Shown here one piece after another: positions 1 through 7,023 of a stretch of DNA of 9,265 nucleotides. Under the pieces are notes generated by a model. The model was not told the DNA's origin. It ran no database searches and saw only the letters and a program-made list of their open reading frames with translations. This stretch comes from JBHENC01 sp051000345 (GTDB taxonomy: Bacteria; Acidobacteriota; Blastocatellia; Pyrinomonadales; Pyrinomonadaceae). A program made the translations under genes and the position numbers. Location: contig JBPCOJ010000050.1 of assembly GCA_051000345.1 (NCBI GenBank), positions 1-9,265 of the forward strand, read 5' to 3'. Position 1 is the first letter of the stretch. Each line of letters opens with the position of its first letter.

Positions 1-424
1 GCTGGCCTGCCACATAGCAAGTTGAAACGTAATGATAGCGGCGCAAGTTAGGCAGCGTCTCTGCGAAGCTGTTGACACGGCGCGTGCCTTCCAGATTAAC
101 GCGCATCGCCGTGTCGCGTTTGACACCTAGATCGTAAACGGCGGCAAGGTGAAACAGCACAGTCGTCTCCGCCCGCGCACGCTCAACTTCCGCGCTTGCG
201 AGTCCTAAATCAGGCTGCGTAATATCACCTTCGACGATGCGAAAATTCTCCGGCGGCGTGTCTGTCTCCGATGAGATGCGCGCCGTTTCTTCGCGCGCGC
301 GCGCGGCAAATGCGGGTTGCACAAGCAACAGAAAACGCGTCCGCGTGCTCGCCAGACGCTTGACGAGCCGCCCGGCGATAAAGCCCGGAAAGCCCGTCAG
401 GAAAATCGTTTCATCGAGAGCCAT
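1..424 (-). CDS. Extended SDR / NAD-dependent epimerase-reductase family protein (N-terminal part)
   Basis: The first 141 codons of a gene running off the left edge; it starts at ATG (424) and has no stop in the window. It was read directly from the reverse strand. The protein opens with a Rossmann nucleotide-binding loop, TGFPGFIAGRL (residues 10-20), a variant of the TGxxGxxG motif of extended short-chain dehydrogenases. Next come GDIT (66-69), the strand-4 motif FHLAAVYD (91-98), a conserved asparagine and NLEGTRRV (110-117), and YVSTCYVAG (132-140), where the serine-threonine region of the active site lies. The catalytic YxxxK lies beyond the edge. The pattern resembles the NAD_binding_4 branch (fatty acyl reductase-like and polyketide reductase-like enzymes) as well as sugar epimerases, so the substrate cannot be fixed. 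It starts 6 nt after the thioesterase stop, with no clear Shine-Dalgarno sequence, which suggests translational coupling in one operon. Confidence 0.82.
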   Translation of the reverse strand, partial: MALDETIFLTGFPGFIAGRLVKRLASTRTRFLLLVQPAFAARAREETARISSETDTPPENFRIVEGDITQPDLGLASAEVERARAETTVLFHLAAVYDLGVKRDTAMRVNLEGTRRVNSFAETLPNLRRYHYVSTCYVAGQ

Positions 425-430
425 GTATGT

Positions 431-838
431 TTAGTCTTTAACGGGCGCGGGCTGATTTTCGTCTTGCTTGATCTTTATCTTGCGGCGGTTTTCATCGACG
501 GCGACGTAAACGACTTCCGCTTCGGTGACTTTAATGCGCGACTCTGTGCCGCCGTGACGCTCTGTTTCGACGACGACGCGGACGGTAATCGAAGTCGTGC
601 CGATGCGCGTGACTTCGGCGTAGAAGCTGACTAGATCGCCGACGAAAACGGGTTGGTGAAAAATAACTTCGCGCATCGCAACGGTCACGACGCGCTCGAT
701 TCCCGTGCGGCGATGCGCTTCGACTGCGCCCGCCATGTCTATGTAGCTTAAAATAATGCCGCCGAAAATCGTTCCCTGCGGATTAGTGTCGCGCGGCAAA
801 AGCGTAATGCGAATGGCCGGGTCTGTATAAGAATTCAT
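431..838 (-). CDS. YciA-like hotdog-fold acyl-CoA thioesterase
   Basis: A complete 135-residue protein, the usual size for single-hotdog acyl-CoA thioesterases that hydrolyse acyl-CoA to free acid and CoA in the cytoplasm. The family signature is clear: LLPRDTNPQGTIFGG (residues 13-27) followed by the helix ILSYIDMAGAVEA, in which Asp34 sits at the place of the catalytic aspartate of YciA. Then come RVVTVAM (49-55), FHQPVFVGDLVSFYAEV (60-76) and GTTSITVRVVVE (79-90). The basic, polar C-terminus (KIKIKQDENQPAPVKD) is variable in this family. It lies 13 nt downstream of the hydrolase and 6 nt upstream of the SDR gene on the same strand, so all three are probably co-transcribed. No good Shine-Dalgarno sequence is visible before the ATG. 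The family call is secure; chain-length preference cannot be read from sequence. Confidence 0.88.
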   Translation of the reverse strand: MNSYTDPAIRITLLPRDTNPQGTIFGGIILSYIDMAGAVEAHRRTGIERVVTVAMREVIFHQPVFVGDLVSFYAEVTRIGTTSITVRVVVETERHGGTESRIKVTEAEVVYVAVDENRRKIKIKQDENQPAPVKD

Positions 839-851
839 TTGATGAGTCTAA

Positions 852-1538
852 CTAAACTTGTCCTGCGAGTTGTTCGTTCGTCCAATTTGTAATCGCGTGC
901 TTCAGTTCGTCCAGATGGCCTTCAAAAAAGTGTCCGGCGTTTTCGATAACGACAAGCCGCGCGCGCGCTTCGGCGGGAAGCTTGCGGGCGAGAGCGCGCA
1001 AGTTTTCGATTGAGCCGAATTCATCTCTGTCGCCATGCACGAAGAGAATCGGCTTGCGGCAGTCTTCGAGAAAAGCGAAGTCGTACATGTTGACGGGCGT
1101 GCCGATGCTGATCAATCTTTCGACGCGCGCATCCCGAATGCCTGTTTCGAGTCCGACGCGCGCGCCGAAGGAAAAGCCCGCGAGCGTCATCGCTTTGTTC
1201 GGGTAATGCTGCTGTAAATAATCGAGTCCAGCGCGCGCATCGTCCTGTTCGCCGCGCGCGTTGTCGTGCGTGCCTGTGCTTAATCCGACGCCGCGAAAGT
1301 TAATGCGAAGTGTCGTTAGCCCGGCATCGTTCAAGGCGGCGGCGGCGCGAAAGACGACCTTGTTGTGCATCGTGCCGCCGTGCAGAGGATGCGGATGCAG
1401 CACGAGAGCGACGCCGCGCGATGCTGTTTCGTCGCGCGCTGATGGTTCGTCGCGTGTGCCGTTTGCGCGCGGGTCTTTAATAATCGCTTCGAGGCGACCA
1501 TGCGGCGCAGGAATAAAAAGATTGCCAGCCGGATACAA
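852..1538 (-). CDS. Alpha/beta hydrolase (COG2945-like), TTG start proposed
   Basis: A serine hydrolase of the small alpha/beta type. In the longest reading (TTG at 1682, 276 aa) the nucleophile elbow is GFSFGA with Ser171, the acid is in HGDRDEF (Asp220 or Asp218), and the histidine is His251 in ENAGHFF. Other family marks are LHPHPLHGGTMHNKVV (95-110) and INFRGVGLSTG (127-137), typical of COG2945-type hydrolases. The frame stays open back to 1682, but the first 48 residues match nothing I recognise. The region has no ATG or GTG codon in frame, and homologous sequence begins around NLFIPAPHGRLEAI. I therefore prefer the TTG at 1538, preceded by AGGA about 12 nt upstream, giving 228 residues, a usual family length. 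It is the first gene of the minus-strand run, ending 13 nt before the thioesterase. Substrate unknown; an ester or thioester is likely. Confidence 0.8.
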   Translation of the reverse strand: MYPAGNLFIPAPHGRLEAIIKDPRANGTRDEPSARDETASRGVALVLHPHPLHGGTMHNKVVFRAAAALNDAGLTTLRINFRGVGLSTGTHDNARGEQDDARAGLDYLQQHYPNKAMTLAGFSFGARVGLETGIRDARVERLISIGTPVNMYDFAFLEDCRKPILFVHGDRDEFGSIENLRALARKLPAEARARLVVIENAGHFFEGHLDELKHAITNWTNEQLAGQV

Positions 1539-1748
1539 AAGCGGATTACGTCCTGACTCGTAAATTAAAATTTCGTTTGAAATGAAAGCCGAGACTAACA
1601 GAAACGCTTGCGGCTTGGCTACTTTGAGTGCGTGCGCGTATGCCTTGACGGGCGAGCAAGCAAGAATGTAGCTTTTTCGCAATCGGAAATCTGCGCGTAA
1701 CTTACTGCGCGCACGCGCTCCGTTGTTTTGTCAAAGAAGGGTAAGTAT
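1539..1748. promoter_or_regulatory. Divergent intergenic region between the hydrolase operon and the kinase cluster
   Basis: If both proposed starts are right, 210 nt separate the two divergent transcription units, and the promoters for both should lie here. Toward the kinase, TTGACG at 1645-1650 is a good -35 match, but the element 18 nt later (TAGCTT) is a poor -10. Toward the hydrolase, the AT-rich stretch around 1561-1573 contains TTTAAT on the minus strand, without a convincing -35 partner. A short palindrome, ATTTC-GTTT-GAAAT, lies at 1570-1583. None of these is strong enough to call individually. The region is called regulatory from its position and its AT-rich patch. Confidence 0.4.
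1735..1740 (+). promoter_or_regulatory. Ribosome binding site that decides the kinase start
   Basis: AGAAGG lies 8 nt before the ATG at 1749. The frame could also open with TTG at 1728, but that codon precedes this site and has no Shine-Dalgarno sequence of its own, so ATG 1749 is favoured. Confidence 0.6.
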
Positions 1749-4337
1749 ATGCTGCTGAAATTCACGCGCTCATTTGTGCTGCGCTACGACGTGATGCTGC
1801 TGGCGCTCGCCGTCGCGTCGCTTTTTTTATGGCCGCAGTTGCGCGCTAATTTGTTTGCGACCACGTTCGGCTCGGATATGTTCATGCCGCACACGGCCTG
1901 TTACTTGCAGATAAGCTCGCTCATTCGCCTGCATTTAATTTCCGATGTGCTGATCGGATGCTCATACGTTTTTATTTCCGGGACGCTCGCGTATCTGGTT
2001 TACAGGGCGCGGCGCGACATTCCGTTTCACTGGATATTTCTCGCCTTCGGAATGTTCATCATTGCTTGCGGGATGACGCATTTCATGGAAGTCGTGACAC
2101 TCTGGAAGCCTACGTTCTGGTTGTCGGGTTACATTAAATTGGTGACGGCGATTGCCTCCGTTGCGACTGCCGCCGTACTGCCGCCGCTTGTGCCGAAGAC
2201 GCTCGCGCTTGTTCAGTCGGCGAAGCTTTCCGAAGAGCGCCGGATAAAATTGGAGCGTGCAAACGAAGAGTTGGATGCTTTGCGCCGGAGCGAGGGAGAG
2301 CGAATGCTGTCGGCGCTGCACGTTAGCGAAGCGCGTTACCGCGTTGTGACGGATGCCGCTTCCGACGCCATTATCAGCATCGACGAAAAAAGCGTTATCC
2401 ATTTTGCCAATCGCGCCGCCGAAAGGATTTTCGGTTACACGGTCGCGGAATTAACGGGCGAGCGAATAACGATGCTGATGCCGGAGTATTTGCGTCATGC
2501 ACATGACGTAGGCACCAAGCGTTACCTTGAGTCGGGCGACAAACATCTTGACTGGAAGGGGGTTGAAGTTCCGGGACTTCGCAAAAGCGGCAAAGAATTT
2601 CCGCTTGAAATTTCCTTCGGCGAATTCACGAAAGACGGCCAACACTTTTTCACAGGCGTTCTACGCGACGTGACAGAGCGTAAGCGTGCAGAGCGTTATC
2701 TGGCGGCGCAGCACGCGGCCACGCGCGTTCTCGCGGAATCCGCGACGCTGCCCGACGCCGCCCCAAAAATTCTTCAAACCGTTTGTGAAAGTCTCGGCTG
2801 GGAAATCGGCGCTCTCTGGCTTGTTGACAAACAGGCAGCTTGCTTGCGCTGCGCAGAGTTCTGGCGCGTGCCGTCAATTGCGGCCACAGAGTTTAAGTTG
2901 ATTACCGAAGAGACCAGCTTTTCGCTCGGCAAGGGATTGCCCGGTCAAGTATGGGAAAGCGCTGAACCGTCATGGATCGCAGACGTTGTAAAGGATGACA
3001 ATTTTACAAGAACGAAGGCCGCCGTCGTCGAAAATCTGCACGGAGGCTTTGCTTTTCCAATCCTGCGGCGCGGCGAAGTTTTCGGCGTCGTTGAATTCTT
3101 CAGCCGCGAGATTCAGCCGCCCGATCAAGAACTGCTCGATACGATGGCGGCAGTCGGCAGCCAGCTCGAACAATTCATCGAGCACCGTCAGGCCGCCTTG
3201 AATTTGCAGGCAAGCGAGGAACGCTATCGCACGCTCGCCGATTCGATGCCGCAGATTGTGTGGACGGCCAACCCTGATGGCTGGCTCGATTATTATAACC
3301 GGCAGTGGTTCGATTATACGGGGATGGATTTAGAGCAATCGCAAGGGTGGGGCTGGCAGCCCGTGCTGCATCCAGACGATGTGGAAAATTGTTTCCAACA
3401 TTGGTCGCAGGCTGTTGCGACAGGCGAAAACTACGAAGTCGAATATCGCTTTAAGCGTAACTCGGACGGAGCGTATCGCTGGCATCTCGGACGCGCCAAG
3501 CCCGCGCGCGACGGGCAGGGACAAATCGTCAAATGGTATGGAACATGTACGGACATCGAAGAACACAAGCGCACTGAAGAGGCATTGCAGGAAAATCAAG
3601 AGCAGATAAGACAACTCAACGCAGAGCTTGAGCAAAGAGTCATTGAGCGGACAATGGAGTTGGCGGCGGCGAACAAGGAATTAGAATCGTTCAGCTATTC
3701 TGTGTCGCATGATTTGCGTTCGCCGCTGCGCAGCATAGACGGCTTTAGTCAGGCTTTGCTCGAAGACTACAATGATAAATTGGACGCGCAGGCACAAAAC
3801 TATCTGCAACGCGTGCGCGCCGCCTCGCAGCGCATGGCGCAATTGATCGACGACATGCTGAACTTATCGCGCGTCTCACGCGGAGAAATGCGCCGCGAAG
3901 AAATCGATTTAAGCCAAATGGCGCGCGACATCACGGAGCAGCTTCAGAGAGGACAGCCGGAGCGCGTTGTCGAAGTTAAAATAGCAAATGGAATCAAGGC
4001 GCGCGGCGATAATGGTTTGCTGCGAATCGCGCTCGAAAATCTGCTCGGCAATGCGTGGAAGTTTACAAGCAAACAAGCTTCGTCCAAAATAGAGTTCGGC
4101 GCGCAGGCGGGCGATGCGGGCGAAGACGTTTTCTTTGTGAGAGACAACGGCGCGGGCTTCGACATGGCCTATGCGGACAAGCTGTTCGGCGCTTTTCAAA
4201 GGCTTCACTCAACCGAAGAATTTGAAGGCACGGGCGTCGGCCTCGCCACCGTGCAGCGCATCATACGTCGCCACGGCGGACGCATACGCGCGGAAAGCGA
4301 GCCGGGACGCGGCGCAATTTTTTACTTTACGCTGTAA
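1749..4337 (+). CDS. Membrane sensor histidine kinase with ethylene-receptor-like N-terminal domain (TM-PAS-GAF-PAS-HisKA-HATPase)
   Basis: Autophosphorylating sensor kinase of 862 aa; residues are counted from ATG 1749 (TTG 1728 would add seven). After a first TM helix (10-30) comes MPHTACYL (46-53), then three TM helices (about 61-85, 94-114, 126-148) like the ethylene-binding domain of ETR1. Asp66, Tyr73, Ile76, Ile104, Cys107 and His111 align with ETR1 Asp25, Tyr32, Ile35, Ile62, Cys65 and His69; ETR1 Pro36 is Ser77 here. Next are a coiled linker (151-178), a PAS domain (193-309), a GAF domain (316-480), a PAS_3-type domain (489-605) and a second coiled coil (605-645). The HisKA box SVSHDLRSPL has phospho-acceptor His654; the ATPase has N-box Asn768, DNGAGFD (799-805) and GTGVGLA (827-833). 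The H-box resembles phytochrome-like kinases that pair with Rcp1-type regulators, and such a regulator follows 34 nt downstream. The ligand may be ethylene bound through Cu(I), but this is inferred from residue conservation only. Confidence 0.9.
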   Translation: MLLKFTRSFVLRYDVMLLALAVASLFLWPQLRANLFATTFGSDMFMPHTACYLQISSLIRLHLISDVLIGCSYVFISGTLAYLVYRARRDIPFHWIFLAFGMFIIACGMTHFMEVVTLWKPTFWLSGYIKLVTAIASVATAAVLPPLVPKTLALVQSAKLSEERRIKLERANEELDALRRSEGERMLSALHVSEARYRVVTDAASDAIISIDEKSVIHFANRAAERIFGYTVAELTGERITMLMPEYLRHAHDVGTKRYLESGDKHLDWKGVEVPGLRKSGKEFPLEISFGEFTKDGQHFFTGVLRDVTERKRAERYLAAQHAATRVLAESATLPDAAPKILQTVCESLGWEIGALWLVDKQAACLRCAEFWRVPSIAATEFKLITEETSFSLGKGLPGQVWESAEPSWIADVVKDDNFTRTKAAVVENLHGGFAFPILRRGEVFGVVEFFSREIQPPDQELLDTMAAVGSQLEQFIEHRQAALNLQASEERYRTLADSMPQIVWTANPDGWLDYYNRQWFDYTGMDLEQSQGWGWQPVLHPDDVENCFQHWSQAVATGENYEVEYRFKRNSDGAYRWHLGRAKPARDGQGQIVKWYGTCTDIEEHKRTEEALQENQEQIRQLNAELEQRVIERTMELAAANKELESFSYSVSHDLRSPLRSIDGFSQALLEDYNDKLDAQAQNYLQRVRAASQRMAQLIDDMLNLSRVSRGEMRREEIDLSQMARDITEQLQRGQPERVVEVKIANGIKARGDNGLLRIALENLLGNAWKFTSKQASSKIEFGAQAGDAGEDVFFVRDNGAGFDMAYADKLFGAFQRLHSTEEFEGTGVGLATVQRIIRRHGGRIRAESEPGRGAIFYFTL

Positions 4338-4371
4338 CTCAAAAAAATAATTTCAATGGAGTTTCCTCGCC

Positions 4372-4842
4372 ATGACAAAGTGTAAAATCCTGCTCGTCGA
4401 AGATAACGCGGACGACGAAATGCTGTGTCTGCGCGCGCTCAAAAAAAATAACATTACCAATGAAATAATCGTCGCGCGTGACGGAGCCGAAGCGCTCGAT
4501 TATCTTTTCGCGGAAGACGGCGGGACAACTGAGCTGCCGCATCTCGTGCTGCTCGATTTGAAGCTGCCGAAAATCAACGGCCTTCAGGTGCTCGCGCGGC
4601 TGCGCGCTCATCCGCGCACAGAGTTATTGCCGGTTGTGATGCTCACGACCTCGATTGAAGAGCATGATCTGGTGGAAAGCTACAAGCTCGGCGTCAACAG
4701 CTACATACGCAAGCCCGTAGATTTTTCGGAGTTCACGGAAGTCGTGCGGCAGTTGGGGCTGTATTGGCTGCTCCTGAACCGAAACGCGCCGGGGGGAGGA
4801 AGCTGCGCCGATGAATATACCGCTTCGCACTCTATTCGTTGA
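4372..4842 (+). CDS. Single-domain response regulator, Rcp1-like
   Basis: A stand-alone receiver of 156 residues. It begins ILLVEDNADDEMLCLRAL, with acidic-pocket Glu10 and Asp11; the extra DD (14-15) is typical of the Rcp1 family that partners phytochrome-like kinases. The phospho-acceptor is Asp62 in LVLLDLKLPKINGL, the switch Thr is Thr92 in VVMLTTS, and Lys114 lies in YIRKPVDF. After the receiver (about 5-135) there is only a short tail and no output domain. GGAG lies 10 nt before the ATG. The gene is 34 nt downstream of the ethylene-receptor-like kinase, which has no receiver of its own, so it is the likely phosphate acceptor. Its last 32 nt overlap the start of the hybrid kinase gene in another frame. 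A run of eight A (4441-4448) encodes part of LKKNN. Confidence 0.92.
   Translation: MTKCKILLVEDNADDEMLCLRALKKNNITNEIIVARDGAEALDYLFAEDGGTTELPHLVLLDLKLPKINGLQVLARLRAHPRTELLPVVMLTTSIEEHDLVESYKLGVNSYIRKPVDFSEFTEVVRQLGLYWLLLNRNAPGGGSCADEYTASHSIR
4795..4800 (+). promoter_or_regulatory. Ribosome binding site for the hybrid kinase, inside the upstream gene
   Basis: GGAGGA lies 10 nt before ATG 4811 and within the coding region of the response regulator. This strong site supports the overlapping start and suggests that translation of the two genes is coupled. Confidence 0.65.
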
Positions 4843-6901
4843 AGACTCGGAAAACGATGCGGAATTGCTTCTGCGCGAATTGCAGCGCGGCGGTTACGAT
4901 GTCGCGTTCGAGCGCGTTGACACTGCCGCCGCGATGCGCGCCGCGCTCGCGGAAAAGAATTGGGACATCGTGATTTCGGATTTTTCGATGCCGCAATTCA
5001 ATGGCCTCGCGGCGCTCGAAGTTCTTCAGCAAAGCACGCTCGATCTACCTTTTATCATTATCTCCGGCAGCATCGGCGAAGCCACCGCCGTCGCCGTGAT
5101 GAAGGCGGGCGCGCACGATTATCTAATGAAGGATAATCTCGCGCGGCTCGTGCCAGCCGTTCAAAGAGAATTGAACGAAGCCGTTGTGCGCCGTGAGAAA
5201 AAACAGGCTGAAGAAGAGCGCGCCGGAATTTTAGCACGCGAACAAAAGGCGCGCGCCGAAGCCGAAGCCGCCGTGTTCGCGCGCGATGAATCGCTGCGCG
5301 CATTGCAGGCCAGCGAAACGCGTTATCACACGTTGATCGATGCTATTCCGCAGATGATGTGGACGCTCGCGCCGGACGGCAAAGTTAGTTATCTCAATCA
5401 GCGCTGGTTCGAGTTTACGGGACGCGCGCCCGAAGAAAACTTAAAGATGGGCTGGCTCGAAGCCGTTCACCCGGACGATTACGAGCGGCTTGTCGAGACC
5501 CGAACGAAGCATATCAAAGCGGGCGAAGGCTACGAAATGGAAGCGCGCTTTCACCGCCGTGACGAAACCTATCGCTGGCATCTGGTGCGGACTTTGCCGC
5601 TGCGCAATGAAAGCAGCGGCAACGAAAACAGCGTGCTGCTCTGGCTCGGCACGGCGACGGACATTGACGATCTCAAACGCGCTGAAGAAGCACGCGCCGA
5701 ATTGCTCGACATAGAACAGCGCGCGCGCACCGAAGCTGAAGAAGCCAACCGCGCGAAGGACGAATTTCTCGCCACGCTCTCGCACGAAATGCGCACGCCT
5801 TTGACGCCGATCATGGGTTGGGTGCGTATGCTGCGCAACGGAATGCTCGAAGGCGACGCGGCGGCGCATGGCCTCATGGTGATAGACAAAAACGCGAACT
5901 CGCTGCTGCGCCTCATCAATGATCTGCTGGATATGTCTGCCATCCTGAGCGGCAAGATGCGTATCGAGCAATTGCCGATTGATCTCACGGAAGTTTTAAT
6001 CGAAGCCGTCGAGACAGTCCGCACGCAGGCAGAGCAGCGCGGCATCAGCATCGAAGCCGATCTCTGCGACAACAACAGCGGCGATGCGGCAACGCGACAG
6101 GATGAGCCTGTGATGGTGGCGGGCGACCGCACGCGGCTTGTGCAAGTCTTTTGGAATCTGCTGAACAACGCCGTCAAGTTTTCGCCGGAGCAAAGCCGCA
6201 TCAAAGTCACTTGCCGCCATAGCGACACCGCGCGCGTTGAAATCGAAGACGAAGGTCAGGGCATCGCGCCGGATTTTCTGCCGCATATCTTCGAGCGTTT
6301 TCGTCAGGCCGACAGTTCCAACACGAGAGTTTACGGTGGCATGGGCATCGGCCTCGCGCTCGTCAAAAGCTTTGTCGAAGCACACGGCGGCACAGTGTGC
6401 GGCACAAGCGAAGGCCACGCGCGCGGATCGAAGTTCACGGTCGAGTTGCCGCTTTTCAAAACAGCGGAGCCGGACGCTTCTTCGACTTCTGCATCTGTGC
6501 CTGTGCAAGAAAAGCCGAATATGCCAGCGCGCATTCTCGTCGTAGACGATGCGCCCGATATACTCGACATGTTGCGCGCCACGTTTGAATCGCGCGGTTT
6601 TCAAGCAACGCTCTGCCGCTCTGCGCAAGAGGCTTTGCAAATTGCCCGGACAGCGGAATTCGATGTTATAATCTCCGACATCGGATTACCGGAAATTGAC
6701 GGCTACGAACTGATTAAACAGCTGCGCAGCGTGCCGCATCTGCGAGACACACCGGCGCTGGCGCTCACTGGTTATGCTTCACAGCAAGACCTCGCGCGCG
6801 CTTTGTCCGCAGGCTTCAACGCGCACGTCGCCAAGCCCGTCGATCCGTCTTTGCTTCTGGCGCAGATAGAGCACCAACTCCAGTCCACAGACCGCCGGTA
6901 A
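4811..6901 (+). CDS. Hybrid histidine kinase, REC-PAS-HisKA-HATPase-REC
   Basis: A 696-residue soluble hybrid kinase with a receiver at each end and no TM segment. REC1 (about 5-122) has Glu11/Asp12, phospho-acceptor Asp57 in VISDFSMPQFNG, and Lys107 in YLMKDN. A charged, Ala/Glu-rich coiled coil (122-168) leads to a PAS_3-type domain (170-290) with RWFEFTGR, VHPDD and ETYRWHLVR. A second coiled coil (288-318) precedes the HisKA motif LSHEMRTPL (His325). The ATPase shows NLLNNAVKF (Asn453), DEGQGI (480-485) and GGMGIGLA (509-516). After a Ser/Pro-rich linker (550-572), REC2 has Asp579/Asp580, Asp623 in IISDIGLPEIDGYEL, Thr653 and Lys675. REC1 could receive phosphate or a signal from the kinase upstream; REC2 should take phosphate from His325. 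A REC2 of this kind normally passes phosphate to an HPt domain, but none is encoded here. The start at 4811 is supported by GGAGGA. Confidence 0.93.
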   Translation: MNIPLRTLFVEDSENDAELLLRELQRGGYDVAFERVDTAAAMRAALAEKNWDIVISDFSMPQFNGLAALEVLQQSTLDLPFIIISGSIGEATAVAVMKAGAHDYLMKDNLARLVPAVQRELNEAVVRREKKQAEEERAGILAREQKARAEAEAAVFARDESLRALQASETRYHTLIDAIPQMMWTLAPDGKVSYLNQRWFEFTGRAPEENLKMGWLEAVHPDDYERLVETRTKHIKAGEGYEMEARFHRRDETYRWHLVRTLPLRNESSGNENSVLLWLGTATDIDDLKRAEEARAELLDIEQRARTEAEEANRAKDEFLATLSHEMRTPLTPIMGWVRMLRNGMLEGDAAAHGLMVIDKNANSLLRLINDLLDMSAILSGKMRIEQLPIDLTEVLIEAVETVRTQAEQRGISIEADLCDNNSGDAATRQDEPVMVAGDRTRLVQVFWNLLNNAVKFSPEQSRIKVTCRHSDTARVEIEDEGQGIAPDFLPHIFERFRQADSSNTRVYGGMGIGLALVKSFVEAHGGTVCGTSEGHARGSKFTVELPLFKTAEPDASSTSASVPVQEKPNMPARILVVDDAPDILDMLRATFESRGFQATLCRSAQEALQIARTAEFDVIISDIGLPEIDGYELIKQLRSVPHLRDTPALALTGYASQQDLARALSAGFNAHVAKPVDPSLLLAQIEHQLQSTDRR

Positions 6902-6934
6902 CAGTGTGGTCTCTTAATTGCACGGTACTTGTCG

Positions 6935-6954
6935 CGCTTAAGAACACTTGAGCG
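6935..6954 (+). repeat. Stem-loop between the hybrid kinase and the last response regulator
   Basis: CGCTTAAG and CTTGAGCG form an 8-bp stem with one G-T wobble around a 4-nt AACA loop. It begins 34 nt after the hybrid kinase stop and lies 70 nt before the next start. No T-run follows, so it is not a classical intrinsic terminator; it could stabilise the upstream mRNA, attenuate transcription, or be an operator. Confidence 0.45.
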
Positions 6955-7004
6955 TCACGAACAAGGAATTTCATAACAAGCCCGCGCGGAATCAAAAGTG
7001 CGGC

Positions 7005-7012
7005 GGGAAGGG
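7005..7012 (+). promoter_or_regulatory. Ribosome binding site for the last response regulator
   Basis: GGGAAGGG lies 11 nt before ATG 7024. It supports the long form of the protein over a start at ATG 7150, which has no comparable site. Confidence 0.5.
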
Positions 7013-7023
7013 TTTTTAAGATT

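Noticed and set aside
1570..1583. ATTTC-GTTT-GAAAT palindrome as an operator
   Set aside because: A 5-bp AT-rich stem in an AT-rich patch is easily expected by chance, and no second copy was seen.
1728..1748. TTG 1728 as the kinase start
   Set aside because: The ATG at 1749 has a well-spaced AGAAGG, whereas the TTG has none; the difference is only seven residues.
4441..4448. Run of eight A inside the Rcp1-like gene as a programmed slippage site
   Set aside because: The zero frame encodes the complete receiver; no useful product in another frame is evident.
5441..6640. Long open frames on the minus strand opposite the hybrid kinase (up to 219 codons)
   Set aside because: They lie antisense to a fully motif-supported kinase, have biased Arg/Ser/Ala-rich compositions and show no domain; they are shadows of the GC-rich codon use.
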